NCBI GenBank assembly: GCA_965279355.1 | Contig: OZ257155.1 | Location: forward strand, 1,240,001-1,304,000 | DNA: 64,000 bases | From: G965279355 sp965279355 | GTDB taxonomy: Bacteria > Pseudomonadota > Alphaproteobacteria > CACIAM-22H2 | Direction of reading: 5' to 3' | In this document: positions 8,423 to 18,102 of the stretch, piece by piece | Layout of the letters: every line of letters begins with the position of its first letter | Numbering within the stretch: the stretch's first letter is position 1 | The notes under the pieces: generated by a model | The model's database searches: none | Seen by the model: the letters and a program-made list of their open reading frames with translations, nothing else | What the model was told of the DNA's origin: nothing | Translations under genes and position numbers: made by a program

Positions 8423-9652
8423 ATGCCCAGAAAGACCCAGATCAATCGCCGCCTGTTCCTTGGCGGCACATCCGCCGCCGTCATGGCGCATTCGCTTTCG
8501 GTAAGCGCCAGCCGCGCCCAGACCGCCGCCCTCAAGGTCGGCGTCGTTCATCCGACCTCCGGCTATCTGGCCCAGATCGGCCAGGCCTGCAATCGCGGCG
8601 CCCAGGCGGCGCTACCTGTGCTGAAAGAGATGGGTTATCCCGATGTCGAGATCATGCTGGGTGATTCGGAATCAAACCCCGACATCGCGCGCGCAGCGGG
8701 CGAACGCCTGATCAACGGCGGCGCACACACCCTCGTAGGCGCCTTCGATTCCGGCCAGACCACGACCCTGGCCCAGGTTGCCGAACAGCGCAGCATTCCG
8801 CTGGTCATCAACATCGCCGCCGCCCCGCCGATCACCGAGCAGGGCTACAAGTTTGTGTTCCGCAACTTCCCGCGCGCGCCTGAAATCGTCGGCGGTGCGT
8901 TTGACGTGCAGCGCCAGCTCTTCGCTGCGTCGGGCCGTTCGCCCACCAAATGCGTGGTGCTGCATGCCAACGACACGTTTGGCACGGCGATGCGCGGTGC
9001 ATTCGGCGCGATGGCGCCCAATGCGCGCATGCCTTACACGATCACCGACTACATCTCCTACGACCCGCAGGCGCGCGATCTCTCGGTCGAAGTCGCCAAG
9101 GCGAAGGCCAGCGGCGCGGAGCTGCTTCTGACGGTCAGCCGCCTCAACGACGCCATGCTCATCACCCGCGAAATGGTGAAGCAGCGCTGGGAGCCATGGG
9201 GCATCATCGCCGCTGGCCCAGGCTACTACGAAGGCGCGTACATGAAGACGCTGGGCAAGCTCGGCAACTACCCGATCTCCACTGTTCCCTGGTACGACCC
9301 CCGCAAGCCGCTGGCGCAGAAGATGATCCAGGCGCATCTCAAGATGTTCCCGGGTGCCGCGATCGACACCAACACCGTCTTCACCTTCGAGGCGATGCTG
9401 ATCGCCGCCGATGCGTACAAGCGGGCCCGCTCCACGCAGGCGCAGGCTTTGGCCGAAGCGCTGCGCGCAACGGATATCAAGGACAATGCGGCGCTGAGCG
9501 ACGGCATCAAGTTCGACGCCAAGGGTCAGAATGTCGGCCTCAAGATCGCCGGCATCCAGAACTTCAACGGCGAATGCAAAGTCGTCATCCCGCTGGCCTC
9601 GGCCGAGCGCAACTTCGTGTTCCCGCAGCCCGGCTGGCAAGGCCGCGCCTGA
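8423..9652 (+). CDS. ABC transporter solute-binding protein, branched-chain amino acid (HAAT) type, copy 2
   Basis: A 409-residue paralogue of the preceding gene; by eye roughly three quarters of positions agree along the whole length. GGGGGAG precedes the ATG. Twin-arginine signal NRRLFLGG at residues 8-15, with probable cleavage after SRAQ, so both copies appear to be exported folded. Differences between the copies are spread along the chain rather than clustered, pointing to an older tandem duplication with possible divergence of ligand preference. A strong terminator directly follows this gene. Confidence 0.9.
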   Translation: MPRKTQINRRLFLGGTSAAVMAHSLSVSASRAQTAALKVGVVHPTSGYLAQIGQACNRGAQAALPVLKEMGYPDVEIMLGDSESNPDIARAAGERLINGGAHTLVGAFDSGQTTTLAQVAEQRSIPLVINIAAAPPITEQGYKFVFRNFPRAPEIVGGAFDVQRQLFAASGRSPTKCVVLHANDTFGTAMRGAFGAMAPNARMPYTITDYISYDPQARDLSVEVAKAKASGAELLLTVSRLNDAMLITREMVKQRWEPWGIIAAGPGYYEGAYMKTLGKLGNYPISTVPWYDPRKPLAQKMIQAHLKMFPGAAIDTNTVFTFEAMLIAADAYKRARSTQAQALAEALRATDIKDNAALSDGIKFDAKGQNVGLKIAGIQNFNGECKVVIPLASAERNFVFPQPGWQGRA

Positions 9653-9672
9653 TCACGCAGGAGACTCTTGGG

Positions 9673-9700
9673 ACCCGCACCCTTCGGGGTGCGGGTTTTT
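9673..9700 (+). terminator. Rho-independent terminator after the binding-protein genes
   Basis: A 10-bp GC-rich stem (ACCCGCACCC with GGGTGCGGGT) closed by the extra-stable loop TTCG, followed by a T-run at 9696-9700. It ends only 15 bases before livH, so the permease genes must be reached by read-through or a promoter inside the binding-protein gene. This gives a natural excess of binding protein over membrane parts. Confidence 0.9.
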
Positions 9701-9715
9701 CATGAACGCGCGCGC

Positions 9716-10585
9716 ATGCCCGTAGAAATCTATCTCAACCAGATTGCCAGCGGTGTCCTGACCGGCCTTGTCTACGGCCTGTCCGCGCTCGGCCTCTCCG
9801 TCATCTTCGGCGTCTGCAAGATCGTCAATTTCGCGCATGGCGAGATGATGGTGATCGGCATGTATCTCGCCCTTCTGCTGTTCCGCTGGCTCGGCCTCGA
9901 CCCGCTGATCAGCATCCCGCTGGTCGGCCTGATGCTGTTCGCCGCCGGCTATGCTTTGCAGGCGGGCCTGATCAATCGCCTGATCGACGTCCCCGATCAC
10001 ATGCAGTTCATCCTGCTGGCTGCCCTCGCCATCGCTATGGTCTCGGGCTGCCTGATGATCTTCGGCCCCGACGCGCAGAATGTGCAGCTTTCTTACACTT
10101 ACGATTCCTATGAGATCGGACCGCTCCTGATCGACAAGGTCCGCGTTCTCGCCGCAGCCGCCGCGATCATTGTGGCGGGGCTGCTCGCCGCCTTCTTCCG
10201 CTGGACCCGGATCGGCAAGGCGATCCGCGCCTGCAGCGACAATATCGTCGGCGCGCGGGTCATCGGCCTGAATGTGAAGCATCTCTTTGCGCTGTCCTTC
10301 GGCCTCGGCTCCGCCTGCATCGGTGCCGCCGGGTGCATCCTGCTGCTGATGGTCGACGTGCAGCCCTTCCTCGCCGTCGAGTACACGCTGCTGGCCTTCG
10401 TGGTGGTGATCGTCGGCGGGCTCGGCAGCCTGACCGGCGCGCTGGTCGCCGGCGTGCTGATCGGCGCCTCTGAAGCCGTCGCCGGCCTGCTGATCCAGCC
10501 GTCGCTGAAATCCATGTTCAGCTTCGGGCTGCTGATCGTCGTGCTGCTGTTCCGGCCGCAGGGCCTCATGGGCAAGCGCACATGA
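9716..10585 (+). CDS. livH: Branched-chain amino acid type ABC permease
   Basis: A 289-residue inner-membrane permease of the LivH family, with about eight hydrophobic segments starting at GVLTGLVYGLSALGLSVIFGV. The motif GSLTGALVAGVLIGASEAV near residue 238 is the family's cytoplasmic coupling region. The ATG at 9716 is the best start; the nearby ATG at 9702 is out of frame. No clear ribosome-binding sequence precedes it, and the terminator stem lies just upstream, so expression is probably low or coupled to read-through. It overlaps livM by 4 bases. Confidence 0.92.
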   Translation: MPVEIYLNQIASGVLTGLVYGLSALGLSVIFGVCKIVNFAHGEMMVIGMYLALLLFRWLGLDPLISIPLVGLMLFAAGYALQAGLINRLIDVPDHMQFILLAALAIAMVSGCLMIFGPDAQNVQLSYTYDSYEIGPLLIDKVRVLAAAAAIIVAGLLAAFFRWTRIGKAIRACSDNIVGARVIGLNVKHLFALSFGLGSACIGAAGCILLLMVDVQPFLAVEYTLLAFVVVIVGGLGSLTGALVAGVLIGASEAVAGLLIQPSLKSMFSFGLLIVVLLFRPQGLMGKRT

Positions 10586-11601
10586 TCAAACTCTGGCTCG
10601 GTCAGGTGCCGCCGCGCGGCCTTGTCCTGCTGGCGATCCTGATGATCGCGTTGCTGGTCGCGCCGTTCGTTGTCGATTCCTACACGCTGTCGGTCCTGAT
10701 CATCGTGTTCTACTTCGCCTATCTGGGACAGGCGTGGAACATCATGATGGGCTTCGCCGGCCAGCTCTCACTCGGTCACGCGCTTTACTTCGGCGTCGGC
10801 GCCTATACCTCGGCTGCCCTCTTTGTGCATTTCGGCGTCTCGCCGTGGTTCGGCATGCTGGCCGGCGGGCTGCTCGCCGCCCTGGTCGGCGCGTTCATCG
10901 GCTTCCTCGGCTTCCGGTTCAAGATCGGCGGCGTCTACTTCGCGATCCTGACCATCGCGTTTGCCGAGTTCACTCGAATTCTTGTCGACCATATCGGCTG
11001 GCTGGGCGGCTCCGGCGGCTTCTTTTTGCCCGTTGCCAACCGCACCACCAACGATGTTTGGGCGCTGCGTGGCGCGCCGGTGATGTTCTATTACATCTGG
11101 TTCGCGGCCAGCATCGGCGTGCTGGTGCTGTGCCGAGCGCTACTGTCGAGCCGCCTTGGCTATTTCTGGATGGCGATCCGCGAAGATGAGGAAGCGGCGC
11201 AGGCGCTCGGCATCAATACCTTCCGCTACAAGATCCTCGCCGTCGTGTTGTCGGCCTCGCTGACCGCGTTCGGCGGCACGCTCTACGCGTTCTACAACAA
11301 CAACCTGTTTCCGGGCCCGATCTTCAGCATCGCGCGATCCATCGATATGCTGCTGGGTGCGATCATCGGTGGCGTCGGTACCCTTATGGGCCCGATCGTC
11401 GGCGCCTTTATTCTCACGCCGCTGGGAGAAGGCCTCACCCTGCTGATCGAGGAGTTCAAATCCTCCGACGCGCGCGTCGACGGCATCAAGCAGGTCTTCT
11501 ACGGCATCTGCGTCGTCCTCATCGTTGTCTTCCAGCGCCGCGGCGTGTGGCCGTACTTCAGCCGCAAGCTTGGTCTGGGCGGTAAGGAGGACCGGTCGTG
11601 A
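10582..11601 (+). CDS. livM: Branched-chain amino acid type ABC permease, second subunit
   Basis: A 339-residue membrane protein of the LivM family that pairs with LivH. Many hydrophobic segments are visible, plus the family signature YLGQAWNIMMGFAGQLSLGH near residues 47-66 and the coupling region AQALGINTFRYKILAV near 211-226. Overlaps of 4 bases on both sides (livH and livG) show a tightly coupled operon. Confidence 0.93.
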   Translation: MIKLWLGQVPPRGLVLLAILMIALLVAPFVVDSYTLSVLIIVFYFAYLGQAWNIMMGFAGQLSLGHALYFGVGAYTSAALFVHFGVSPWFGMLAGGLLAALVGAFIGFLGFRFKIGGVYFAILTIAFAEFTRILVDHIGWLGGSGGFFLPVANRTTNDVWALRGAPVMFYYIWFAASIGVLVLCRALLSSRLGYFWMAIREDEEAAQALGINTFRYKILAVVLSASLTAFGGTLYAFYNNNLFPGPIFSIARSIDMLLGAIIGGVGTLMGPIVGAFILTPLGEGLTLLIEEFKSSDARVDGIKQVFYGICVVLIVVFQRRGVWPYFSRKLGLGGKEDRS

Positions 11602-12319
11602 GCACTCTCGCGGTCCGCAACATCTCCAAGCGCTTCCGCGGCCTGCAGGCCGTGAAGAACGTCTCGTTCGACGTTCCCGAAGGCTCGATCATCGCGCTGA
11701 TCGGCCCCAACGGCGCCGGCAAGACGACGACGTTCAACCTGATCGCCGGCGTGTTTTCGCCCGACGAAGGCGAGATTCGCTTCGGCGACAAATTTCTGAA
11801 CGGCCTGAAGCCGCACGAGGTCTGCGCGACAGGCCTCGCCCGCACCTTCCAGATCGTGCGTCCCTTCGCGGAACTGTCGGTGGAAGAGAACGTCATCGTC
11901 GGCTGCCTGCACGCGATCAAGGATGTCGAGGCCGCCCGCGCGGCGGCCCGAACGATCCTGGAACGGATCGGCCTGTGGTCGAAGCGCGATCAGCGCGCAG
12001 CCAGTATGACCCTGCCCGACCGCAAGCGTCTGGAAGTCGCGCGCGCCCTCGGCACCAAACCCAAGCTACTGCTGCTCGACGAGGTGATGGCGGGCCTACG
12101 GCCGACCGAGTGCGACGAGATGATCGCCTTCTTTCGCGAGATCAACCGCGACCTCGGCGTCACCATCCTGCTGATCGAGCATGTCATGCGCGCCGTGATG
12201 GCGCTGGCGCAGCATATCGTGGTGCTGAACCATGGCGAGAAGATCGCCGAGGGCGCCCCCGAAGCGGTGGTCCGCAATCCCGCCGTGCTGGAATGCTATC
12301 TCGGCGAGGAAGCCGTCTG

Positions 12320-12320
<1 letters not shown>
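11598..12320 (+). CDS. livG: Branched-chain amino acid type ABC transporter ATPase
   Basis: A 240-residue ATPase. The start is GTG at 11598 with AAGGAGG 7 bases upstream. Walker A GPNGAGKTT (about residues 36-44), LDEVMAGLRPTE (Walker B), and the family's C-terminal LNHGEKIAEGAPEAV are present. The signature region reads ASMTLPDRKRLEVARAL instead of the canonical LSGGQ; LPDRKRLE-type variants are common in LivG. It shares a base with livF. Confidence 0.93.
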
Positions 12321-13024
<704 letters not shown>

Positions 13025-13047
13025 TTGGAATTGACAAATACTTGACG

Positions 13048-13070
13048 GGCGCCCTGCCTTTTTGGGCGCC
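13048..13070 (+). repeat. Hairpin in the livF-lyase gap
   Basis: Arms GGCGCCC (13048-13054) and GGGCGCC (13064-13070) enclose a T-rich 9-base loop. The T-tract sits in the loop, not after the stem, so it is not a standard terminator. It may protect the livHMGF message end or weakly pause transcription. Confidence 0.45.
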
Positions 13071-13096
13071 AATTGCGACCCCACCAGCGAATCACG

Positions 13097-13124
13097 TTGA
13101 CGGCGCAACCGCCGGGCCTACTTT
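13097..13124 (+). promoter_or_regulatory. Candidate promoter for the lyase-hydantoinase genes
   Basis: TTGACG at 13097-13102 and TACTTT at 13119-13124 have a 16-base spacer. It lies 50 bases before the lyase start and would let the three enzyme genes be transcribed apart from the transporter. Sequence match only. Confidence 0.35.
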
Positions 13125-13173
13125 AGCCGGCCGGTCCGGACAGGACTTTGCGTATTCCGGGAGAACGTCGTCG

Positions 13174-14052
13174 ATGGCAGGCCCCACATTCCGTCAGGTC
13201 ATTGAAGAGGCCAACAAGGAAAGCCTGCCGCTGATTCTGCCCGGCGCCCATGACGGTCTCAGCGCGCGTCTGCTCAAGCAGGCCGGCTTCAAAGCCTATT
13301 TTATCGGCGGATTTCCCGTGGTGGCGGCGCGTTACGGCGTCCCCGACCTCGGCCTCAAGGGCCTGGGCGAAATTTCGGCGGCTGTCTACGACATGATTGG
13401 CGTCAACGACACACCTGTGCTGGTCGATGCCGACGACGGTTACGGCGACGTGAAGAACGTCGTGAACACCGTCCACACCTACGAACGCATGGGCGCCCAT
13501 GCTTTGTGCTTCGAGGACCAAACCTGGCCCAAGCGCTGCGGCCACATCGAAGGCAAGACGGTCGTGCCAATGGAGCTGATGGAAGCGAAGATCCGCGCCG
13601 CCTGCTCCGAGCGCATGAACAAGGATACGTTCATCCAGGCGCGCACCGATGCGCGGCTGGTCAACGGAATCGACGACGCGCTGCACCGCGCCGAGCGCTA
13701 CATTGAAGCCGGCGCCGACGGCATCTTCATCGAGGCGATGACCAGCGTCGAGGAGATGGAACGGGTCGGCAAGATGTTCAAAGGCGTGGTGCGTTTCGCC
13801 AGTCGCCTCGAAGGCGGATTCACGCCGAACATCCCGATGGAAGACATCTACAAGCTCGGCTACAACGTGATCGTTCCGGGCCTCACCGTGATCATGCATG
13901 TCGCTGCCGCGATCAAGAGAGTCGCCGCCGACATCAAGTCGCGGAAATTCGCCCTCCACGGCGAAATCATGCCCTTCGATGAGTTCAAGACCGTCCTCGG
14001 CCTCGACGAATGGGGCCGGATCGAGGACACCTACGCACCCAAAAAGCAGTAA
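13174..14052 (+). CDS. Isocitrate lyase/PEP mutase superfamily carbon-carbon lyase
   Basis: A 292-residue cytoplasmic enzyme. The ATG at 13174 gives the normal family N-terminus (LPLILPGAHDGLSARLLKQAGFKAYF). DADDGYGD (about 89-96) supplies the Mg-binding acids, and KRCGH (about 125-129) is the gating-loop motif with the catalytic cysteine of lyases such as 2-methylisocitrate lyase and 2,3-dimethylmalate lyase. Names such as carboxyvinyl-carboxyphosphonate phosphorylmutase are often attached to this group but the KxCGH loop argues against a phosphonate mutase. I infer cleavage of a 2-substituted malate-like dicarboxylate. It lies 18 bases before hyuA. Confidence 0.85.
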   Translation: MAGPTFRQVIEEANKESLPLILPGAHDGLSARLLKQAGFKAYFIGGFPVVAARYGVPDLGLKGLGEISAAVYDMIGVNDTPVLVDADDGYGDVKNVVNTVHTYERMGAHALCFEDQTWPKRCGHIEGKTVVPMELMEAKIRAACSERMNKDTFIQARTDARLVNGIDDALHRAERYIEAGADGIFIEAMTSVEEMERVGKMFKGVVRFASRLEGGFTPNIPMEDIYKLGYNVIVPGLTVIMHVAAAIKRVAADIKSRKFALHGEIMPFDEFKTVLGLDEWGRIEDTYAPKKQ

Positions 14053-14070
14053 TTTTCAGGATCTGAATAC

Positions 14071-16107
14071 ATGGTTCTTCTGGCAGTCGATATCGGTGGC
14101 ACCTTCACCGATCTCATGGGTTATGACGAAGCCCAGAAACGTTTCTTCCAGGCCAAGAGCCTGACCACGCCGCACGAATTCTCGCAGGGCATCATCGACT
14201 GCGTGAAGAAGAGCGGTGTTACGGTCGGCTCGGTCGCCGAACTGATCCACGGCACGACAGTCGCCATCAACACGCTGATCGAGCGCACCGGCGCCAAGAC
14301 GGCGCTGGTGGTGACGCGCGGCATGCGCGACATCTACATCATCGGCCGCGGCAACCGCCCGGAATCGTACAATCTGCTCTTTCACCGCGCGAAGCCGCTG
14401 GTGCCGCGCCATCGCACCCATGAAGTAAACGAACGCGTGCTGGCGAGCGGCGATGTCTACGAAAAGCTGGATCCCAAGGAGATCGAGGAACTGGCGAAGG
14501 TGATCAAGGAGCAGGACGTTGAGTCCATCGCCGTCTGCTTCATCCACTCCTACGCCAATCCGAAACACGAGGCGGAAGTTGGCCGCATCCTCAAGGAAAA
14601 GCTGCCGGGCGTTTACGTCTCGCTTTCGCACGAGGTGCTGCGCGAGTTCCGCGAGTACGAGCGCCTGTCGACCACGGCGGTCAATTCCTATGTCGGCCCG
14701 CGCGTGAGCGGCTACATCACCAATCTCGAGGGCCAACTCAAGACCATCGGCTTCAACGGCGACCTCGCCATCATGCAGTCGAACGGCGGCGTGATGTCTC
14801 CCGACGCCGCGAAGAAGCGCCCGGCGACGATGATGGAATCCGGCCCTGTCGGCGGCATCATCGCTTCGGCCGAAGTCGGCAAGGCGCTGGGCTACCAGAA
14901 CGTCATCGCCTTCGATATGGGTGGCACCACGGCGAAAGCCTCACTGGTGCAGGACGGCGAGCCCACGCATGCCGAAGGTTATTACGTCGGCGGCTACGCC
15001 AGCGGCGATCCGGTCATCCTTCCCGTCGTGGCGGTGGTGGAAGTCGGCGCCGGCGGCGGCAGTATCGCCTGGCTGGATGAGGTCAACGCGCTGAAGGTCG
15101 GCCCCAAGAGCGCCAGCGCCGCCCCCGGGCCGATCTGCTACGGCCGCGGCGGCACCGAACCTACCATCACCGACGCCAATGTCGTGCTGGGCCGTGTCGG
15201 CGCCGAGGACTTCCTGGGCGGCGAAATGCCGCTGGATGCCAAGGGCGCCCTCGCCGGCATCAAGAGCAAGCTTTCGGACAGACTGAAGCTCACCCCGATC
15301 AACGTCGCCGATGCGATCCTCAAGATTGCCATCAACAAGATGTCGCTCGCGGTCCGCGAAGTGTCGGTTGAGAAGGGCTACGACCCGCGCGATTTCGCGA
15401 TGGTCGCCTCGGGCGGCGCCGGTCCGCTGCATGCCGTCGCCATCGCGCGCGAGCTGCACATCCCGACCGTCATCATCCCGCGCTTCCCCGCGCATTTCTC
15501 GGCGCTTGGCATGCTTATGGCGAACGAACGCCACGACTTCACCCGCACCAAGCTGACGGCGCTCGCCAAGCTCGACCCCAAGGACCTCCGTGCAATCATC
15601 GACGAGATGATCGCAGAGTCCCGCAAGATGCTGCGCGAAGCGAAGGACGTCGAGTTCATCCCCTACCTCGACCTGCGCTATGTCGGCCAGGAATTCAGTA
15701 TCTCGGTGCCGATGACCCACGACGAGCTGAAGAAGGGCGACGTCACCTCGGTCCGTCAGCGCTTCGACGCGATCCATGAGCAGCGTTACGCACACAACGC
15801 CAGCGACGAGCCCGTCGAAATGGTGAACGTGCGTCTCGCCGCGGTCGGCAAGCGCCCGACCCTGCACCTGCCGCCACTCGACGTGACGGCCAAGGGCGCC
15901 CCCGCCAAGCACCGCCCTGTCTATTACGGGACGGAGACCCCGGTGGACTGCCCGGTCTATTTCCGCGACAATCTCCCGGCTGGCTTTGAGTTCGCCGGCC
16001 CGGCGCTGGTGCAGGAATACGCCTCGACCACCGTCATGTTCGCCGGCGACCACTGCAAGGTCGCCCCCACCGGAGAACTCATCGTGTCCGTCGGAGTCGA
16101 AAAATGA
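14071..16107 (+). CDS. hyuA: Hydantoinase/5-oxoprolinase subunit A
   Basis: A 678-residue protein with the N-terminal ASKHA-type phosphate site AVDIGGTFTDL (residues 5-15) and a second nucleotide-binding element IAFDMGGTTAKASLV (about 281-295), the HyuA/oxoprolinase alpha layout. With HyuB it hydrolyses cyclic amides such as hydantoin or 5-oxoproline using ATP; acetone carboxylase beta is a relative. No carboxylase gamma subunit is nearby, which favours amide hydrolysis. The C-terminal CAVILA-like domain (VYFRDNLPAGFEFAGPALVQEYASTTVMFAGD) is complete. It overlaps hyuB by 4 bases. Confidence 0.9.
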   Translation: MVLLAVDIGGTFTDLMGYDEAQKRFFQAKSLTTPHEFSQGIIDCVKKSGVTVGSVAELIHGTTVAINTLIERTGAKTALVVTRGMRDIYIIGRGNRPESYNLLFHRAKPLVPRHRTHEVNERVLASGDVYEKLDPKEIEELAKVIKEQDVESIAVCFIHSYANPKHEAEVGRILKEKLPGVYVSLSHEVLREFREYERLSTTAVNSYVGPRVSGYITNLEGQLKTIGFNGDLAIMQSNGGVMSPDAAKKRPATMMESGPVGGIIASAEVGKALGYQNVIAFDMGGTTAKASLVQDGEPTHAEGYYVGGYASGDPVILPVVAVVEVGAGGGSIAWLDEVNALKVGPKSASAAPGPICYGRGGTEPTITDANVVLGRVGAEDFLGGEMPLDAKGALAGIKSKLSDRLKLTPINVADAILKIAINKMSLAVREVSVEKGYDPRDFAMVASGGAGPLHAVAIARELHIPTVIIPRFPAHFSALGMLMANERHDFTRTKLTALAKLDPKDLRAIIDEMIAESRKMLREAKDVEFIPYLDLRYVGQEFSISVPMTHDELKKGDVTSVRQRFDAIHEQRYAHNASDEPVEMVNVRLAAVGKRPTLHLPPLDVTAKGAPAKHRPVYYGTETPVDCPVYFRDNLPAGFEFAGPALVQEYASTTVMFAGDHCKVAPTGELIVSVGVEK

Positions 16108-17870
16108 CCCAGAAGCTGGACCTCATTACCCTGGAAGTGCTGCGCAACGCCTTCCCGGCGATCGCCAACGAAATGGCGGTCGACCTGCAGCGCACCTCCT
16201 ACAACATGATGATCTACGAGGTGCGCGACTTCTGCACCGCGATCCTCGACACTAAGGGTCAGCTGATTTCGCAGAATGTCGGCGGCGTGTCGCATTTCGT
16301 CGCGGATCTCGGCGTCATCATCGTCGATGCGATGAAGCGCTACGGCGCCAAGGGCTTCAAGCCCGGCGACGTGATCATCACCAACCACCAGGCGGTAGCC
16401 GGTCAGCATCTCAATAACGTCGTCATCTACACGCCCTATTTTTACAAGGGCGAGCTCTTGTTCTTCTCCATGGTGCGCGCGCACTGGATCGACATCGGCG
16501 GCCAGAGCACCGGCTTCGGCGCCGGCCCGACAGTCCGCGATCCGTGGCTGGAAGGCCTGCAGCTCAATCAGCTCAAGATCTACGAAGCCGGCGAACTGAA
16601 CCAGACGCTGGACACTGTCATCCGCGACAACATCCGCTTCCCTGAAGCGTCGATGGGCGACATGCGCTCGCAGATGGCAGCGTGCAAACTCGCAGCGCGT
16701 CGTCTGGACGAATTGTTCGACCGTTACGGCCGCGAGACCATCCTCACGGCGCTGGAACAGATCTTCGAAGAGACCGAGGCGAAGTGCCGCCACGTCGTCG
16801 AGAAGCTGCAGGACGGCGTCTACGAGGCCGAGGCGTTCTGGGACAATGACGGCGTGAACAAGACCGAGAAAGTCCGCATCCACGCCAAGGTCACGGTCAA
16901 GGGCGGCGACATGACCATCGACCTGTCGGGTTGCTCGGGCGAGCGCAAGTCGGGCATCAATTCCCGCACCTTCGCCGCCGCGTTTGTCGCCTACAAGTCG
17001 CTGACGCAGCCACTGGAAACCGTCAACGAAGGCTCTTTCCGCGCCCTCAAGGTCATTATCCCCGAAGGCAACATCATGATGGCGCGCTATCCGGCGCCGA
17101 TGGCGTCGTGGAGCATGATCGTGCCGACCGTCGTCGACACCATCATCTCGGCCATCGCACCGGCCATGCGCGATACCATCCCGGCGGCCCATCATGGCAT
17201 GCTGGGCGGCACGGTCGTGTTCGTCGGCCGCGATCCCCGCTCCGACCGCATGACGGTGCTGCAAAGCATCGAAGGTGGCGGCTGGGGCGGTCGTCCGTCC
17301 GAAGACGGCGAAGCCGGCACGGTCTCGGCCTGCCAGGGCGACGTGCGTAATGCGACCATCGAGGGCATGGAGCTGAAATGCCCCGTTGTCGTCGAGCAGC
17401 GCGCGCTGCGCACCGACTCAGGCGGTGCCGGCAAGCATCGCGGCGGCCTCGGCATCGACCTGCGCGTCCGCAACCTCGTCGAAGGCACCTGGCATCTGCC
17501 GGCCAGCCAACGCACCAATTCGCCGCCGCGCGGGTTGTGGGGCGGCAAGCCCGGGGTGATCGACGCCTATTACATGAAGAAGCCGAACCAGAAGGACTTC
17601 GAGCTGATGGCCGACCATCGGCACCTGTCTCCCCCTGAGGCCATCGCCAGCATCCGGACGGCCGGCGGCGGTGGCTGGGGCGACCCCCTCGAGCGCGACC
17701 CGGAAAAGGTCCGCTGGGACGTCATCGAAGGCTTCGTCTCGGCTGACCTCGCCCGCGCCGATTACGGTGTGGTCCTGACCGGCAAGGACTTCGCCATCGA
17801 CACGGCGGCCACCGCACAAACCCGTGAACGGCTGAAGAAGGCCCGCCCGGCCGCGACAGCCGCCGAATAG
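16104..17870 (+). CDS. hyuB: Hydantoinase/5-oxoprolinase subunit B
   Basis: A 588-residue partner of HyuA. It begins LDLITLEVLRNAFPAIANEMAVDL, the classic HyuB opening, and contains the conserved PGDVIITNHQAVAGQHLNNVVIYTPYFYKGEL region, in which the usual NDPY-x-GGTHLPD reads NHQAVAGQHLND-like. The Gly-rich EGGGWGGRPSEDGEAG and GSGGAGKHRGGLG-like segments near 390-450 fit the family. It ends the operon, 32 bases before a strong terminator. The substrate is unknown; the neighbours suggest ring opening of a lactam or imide followed by lyase cleavage (inference). Confidence 0.9.
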   Translation: MTQKLDLITLEVLRNAFPAIANEMAVDLQRTSYNMMIYEVRDFCTAILDTKGQLISQNVGGVSHFVADLGVIIVDAMKRYGAKGFKPGDVIITNHQAVAGQHLNNVVIYTPYFYKGELLFFSMVRAHWIDIGGQSTGFGAGPTVRDPWLEGLQLNQLKIYEAGELNQTLDTVIRDNIRFPEASMGDMRSQMAACKLAARRLDELFDRYGRETILTALEQIFEETEAKCRHVVEKLQDGVYEAEAFWDNDGVNKTEKVRIHAKVTVKGGDMTIDLSGCSGERKSGINSRTFAAAFVAYKSLTQPLETVNEGSFRALKVIIPEGNIMMARYPAPMASWSMIVPTVVDTIISAIAPAMRDTIPAAHHGMLGGTVVFVGRDPRSDRMTVLQSIEGGGWGGRPSEDGEAGTVSACQGDVRNATIEGMELKCPVVVEQRALRTDSGGAGKHRGGLGIDLRVRNLVEGTWHLPASQRTNSPPRGLWGGKPGVIDAYYMKKPNQKDFELMADHRHLSPPEAIASIRTAGGGGWGDPLERDPEKVRWDVIEGFVSADLARADYGVVLTGKDFAIDTAATAQTRERLKKARPAATAAE

Positions 17871-17901
17871 ACCCCAAAAGGCCTGTTTAGGCCCTCAATC
17901 A

Positions 17902-17934
17902 AGGCCGTCCGGAGGTTCTCCGGGCGGCCTTTTT
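17902..17934 (+). terminator. Rho-independent terminator after hyuB
   Basis: An 11-bp stem (AGGCCGTCCGG with CCGGGCGGCCT, one G-T pair) with a 7-base loop and a five-T tail. It closes the catabolic operon before the Gld-like ABC genes. A weak promoter (TTGCAA 17964-17969, TAAATC 17986-17991) follows for the next operon. Confidence 0.9.
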
Positions 17935-18102
17935 CATGCGGGTTAACCGCAACACCGGACCCCTTGCAAAAGCTACATCTTCCAGTAAATCAGAGGCGCC
18001 CCGGAGCCCGGACTACCCTGGTTTCGGGCCGACCCCGGCGGAGCGATGCCGCGCTCCCGGGCGGTCTTCCACAACGATACCGGCGAGCGGGTGGTGCCTT
18101 TT

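Noticed and set aside
13048..13070. Canonical terminator after livF
   Set aside because: The T-tract is inside the loop, not after the stem, so it is listed only as a hairpin.
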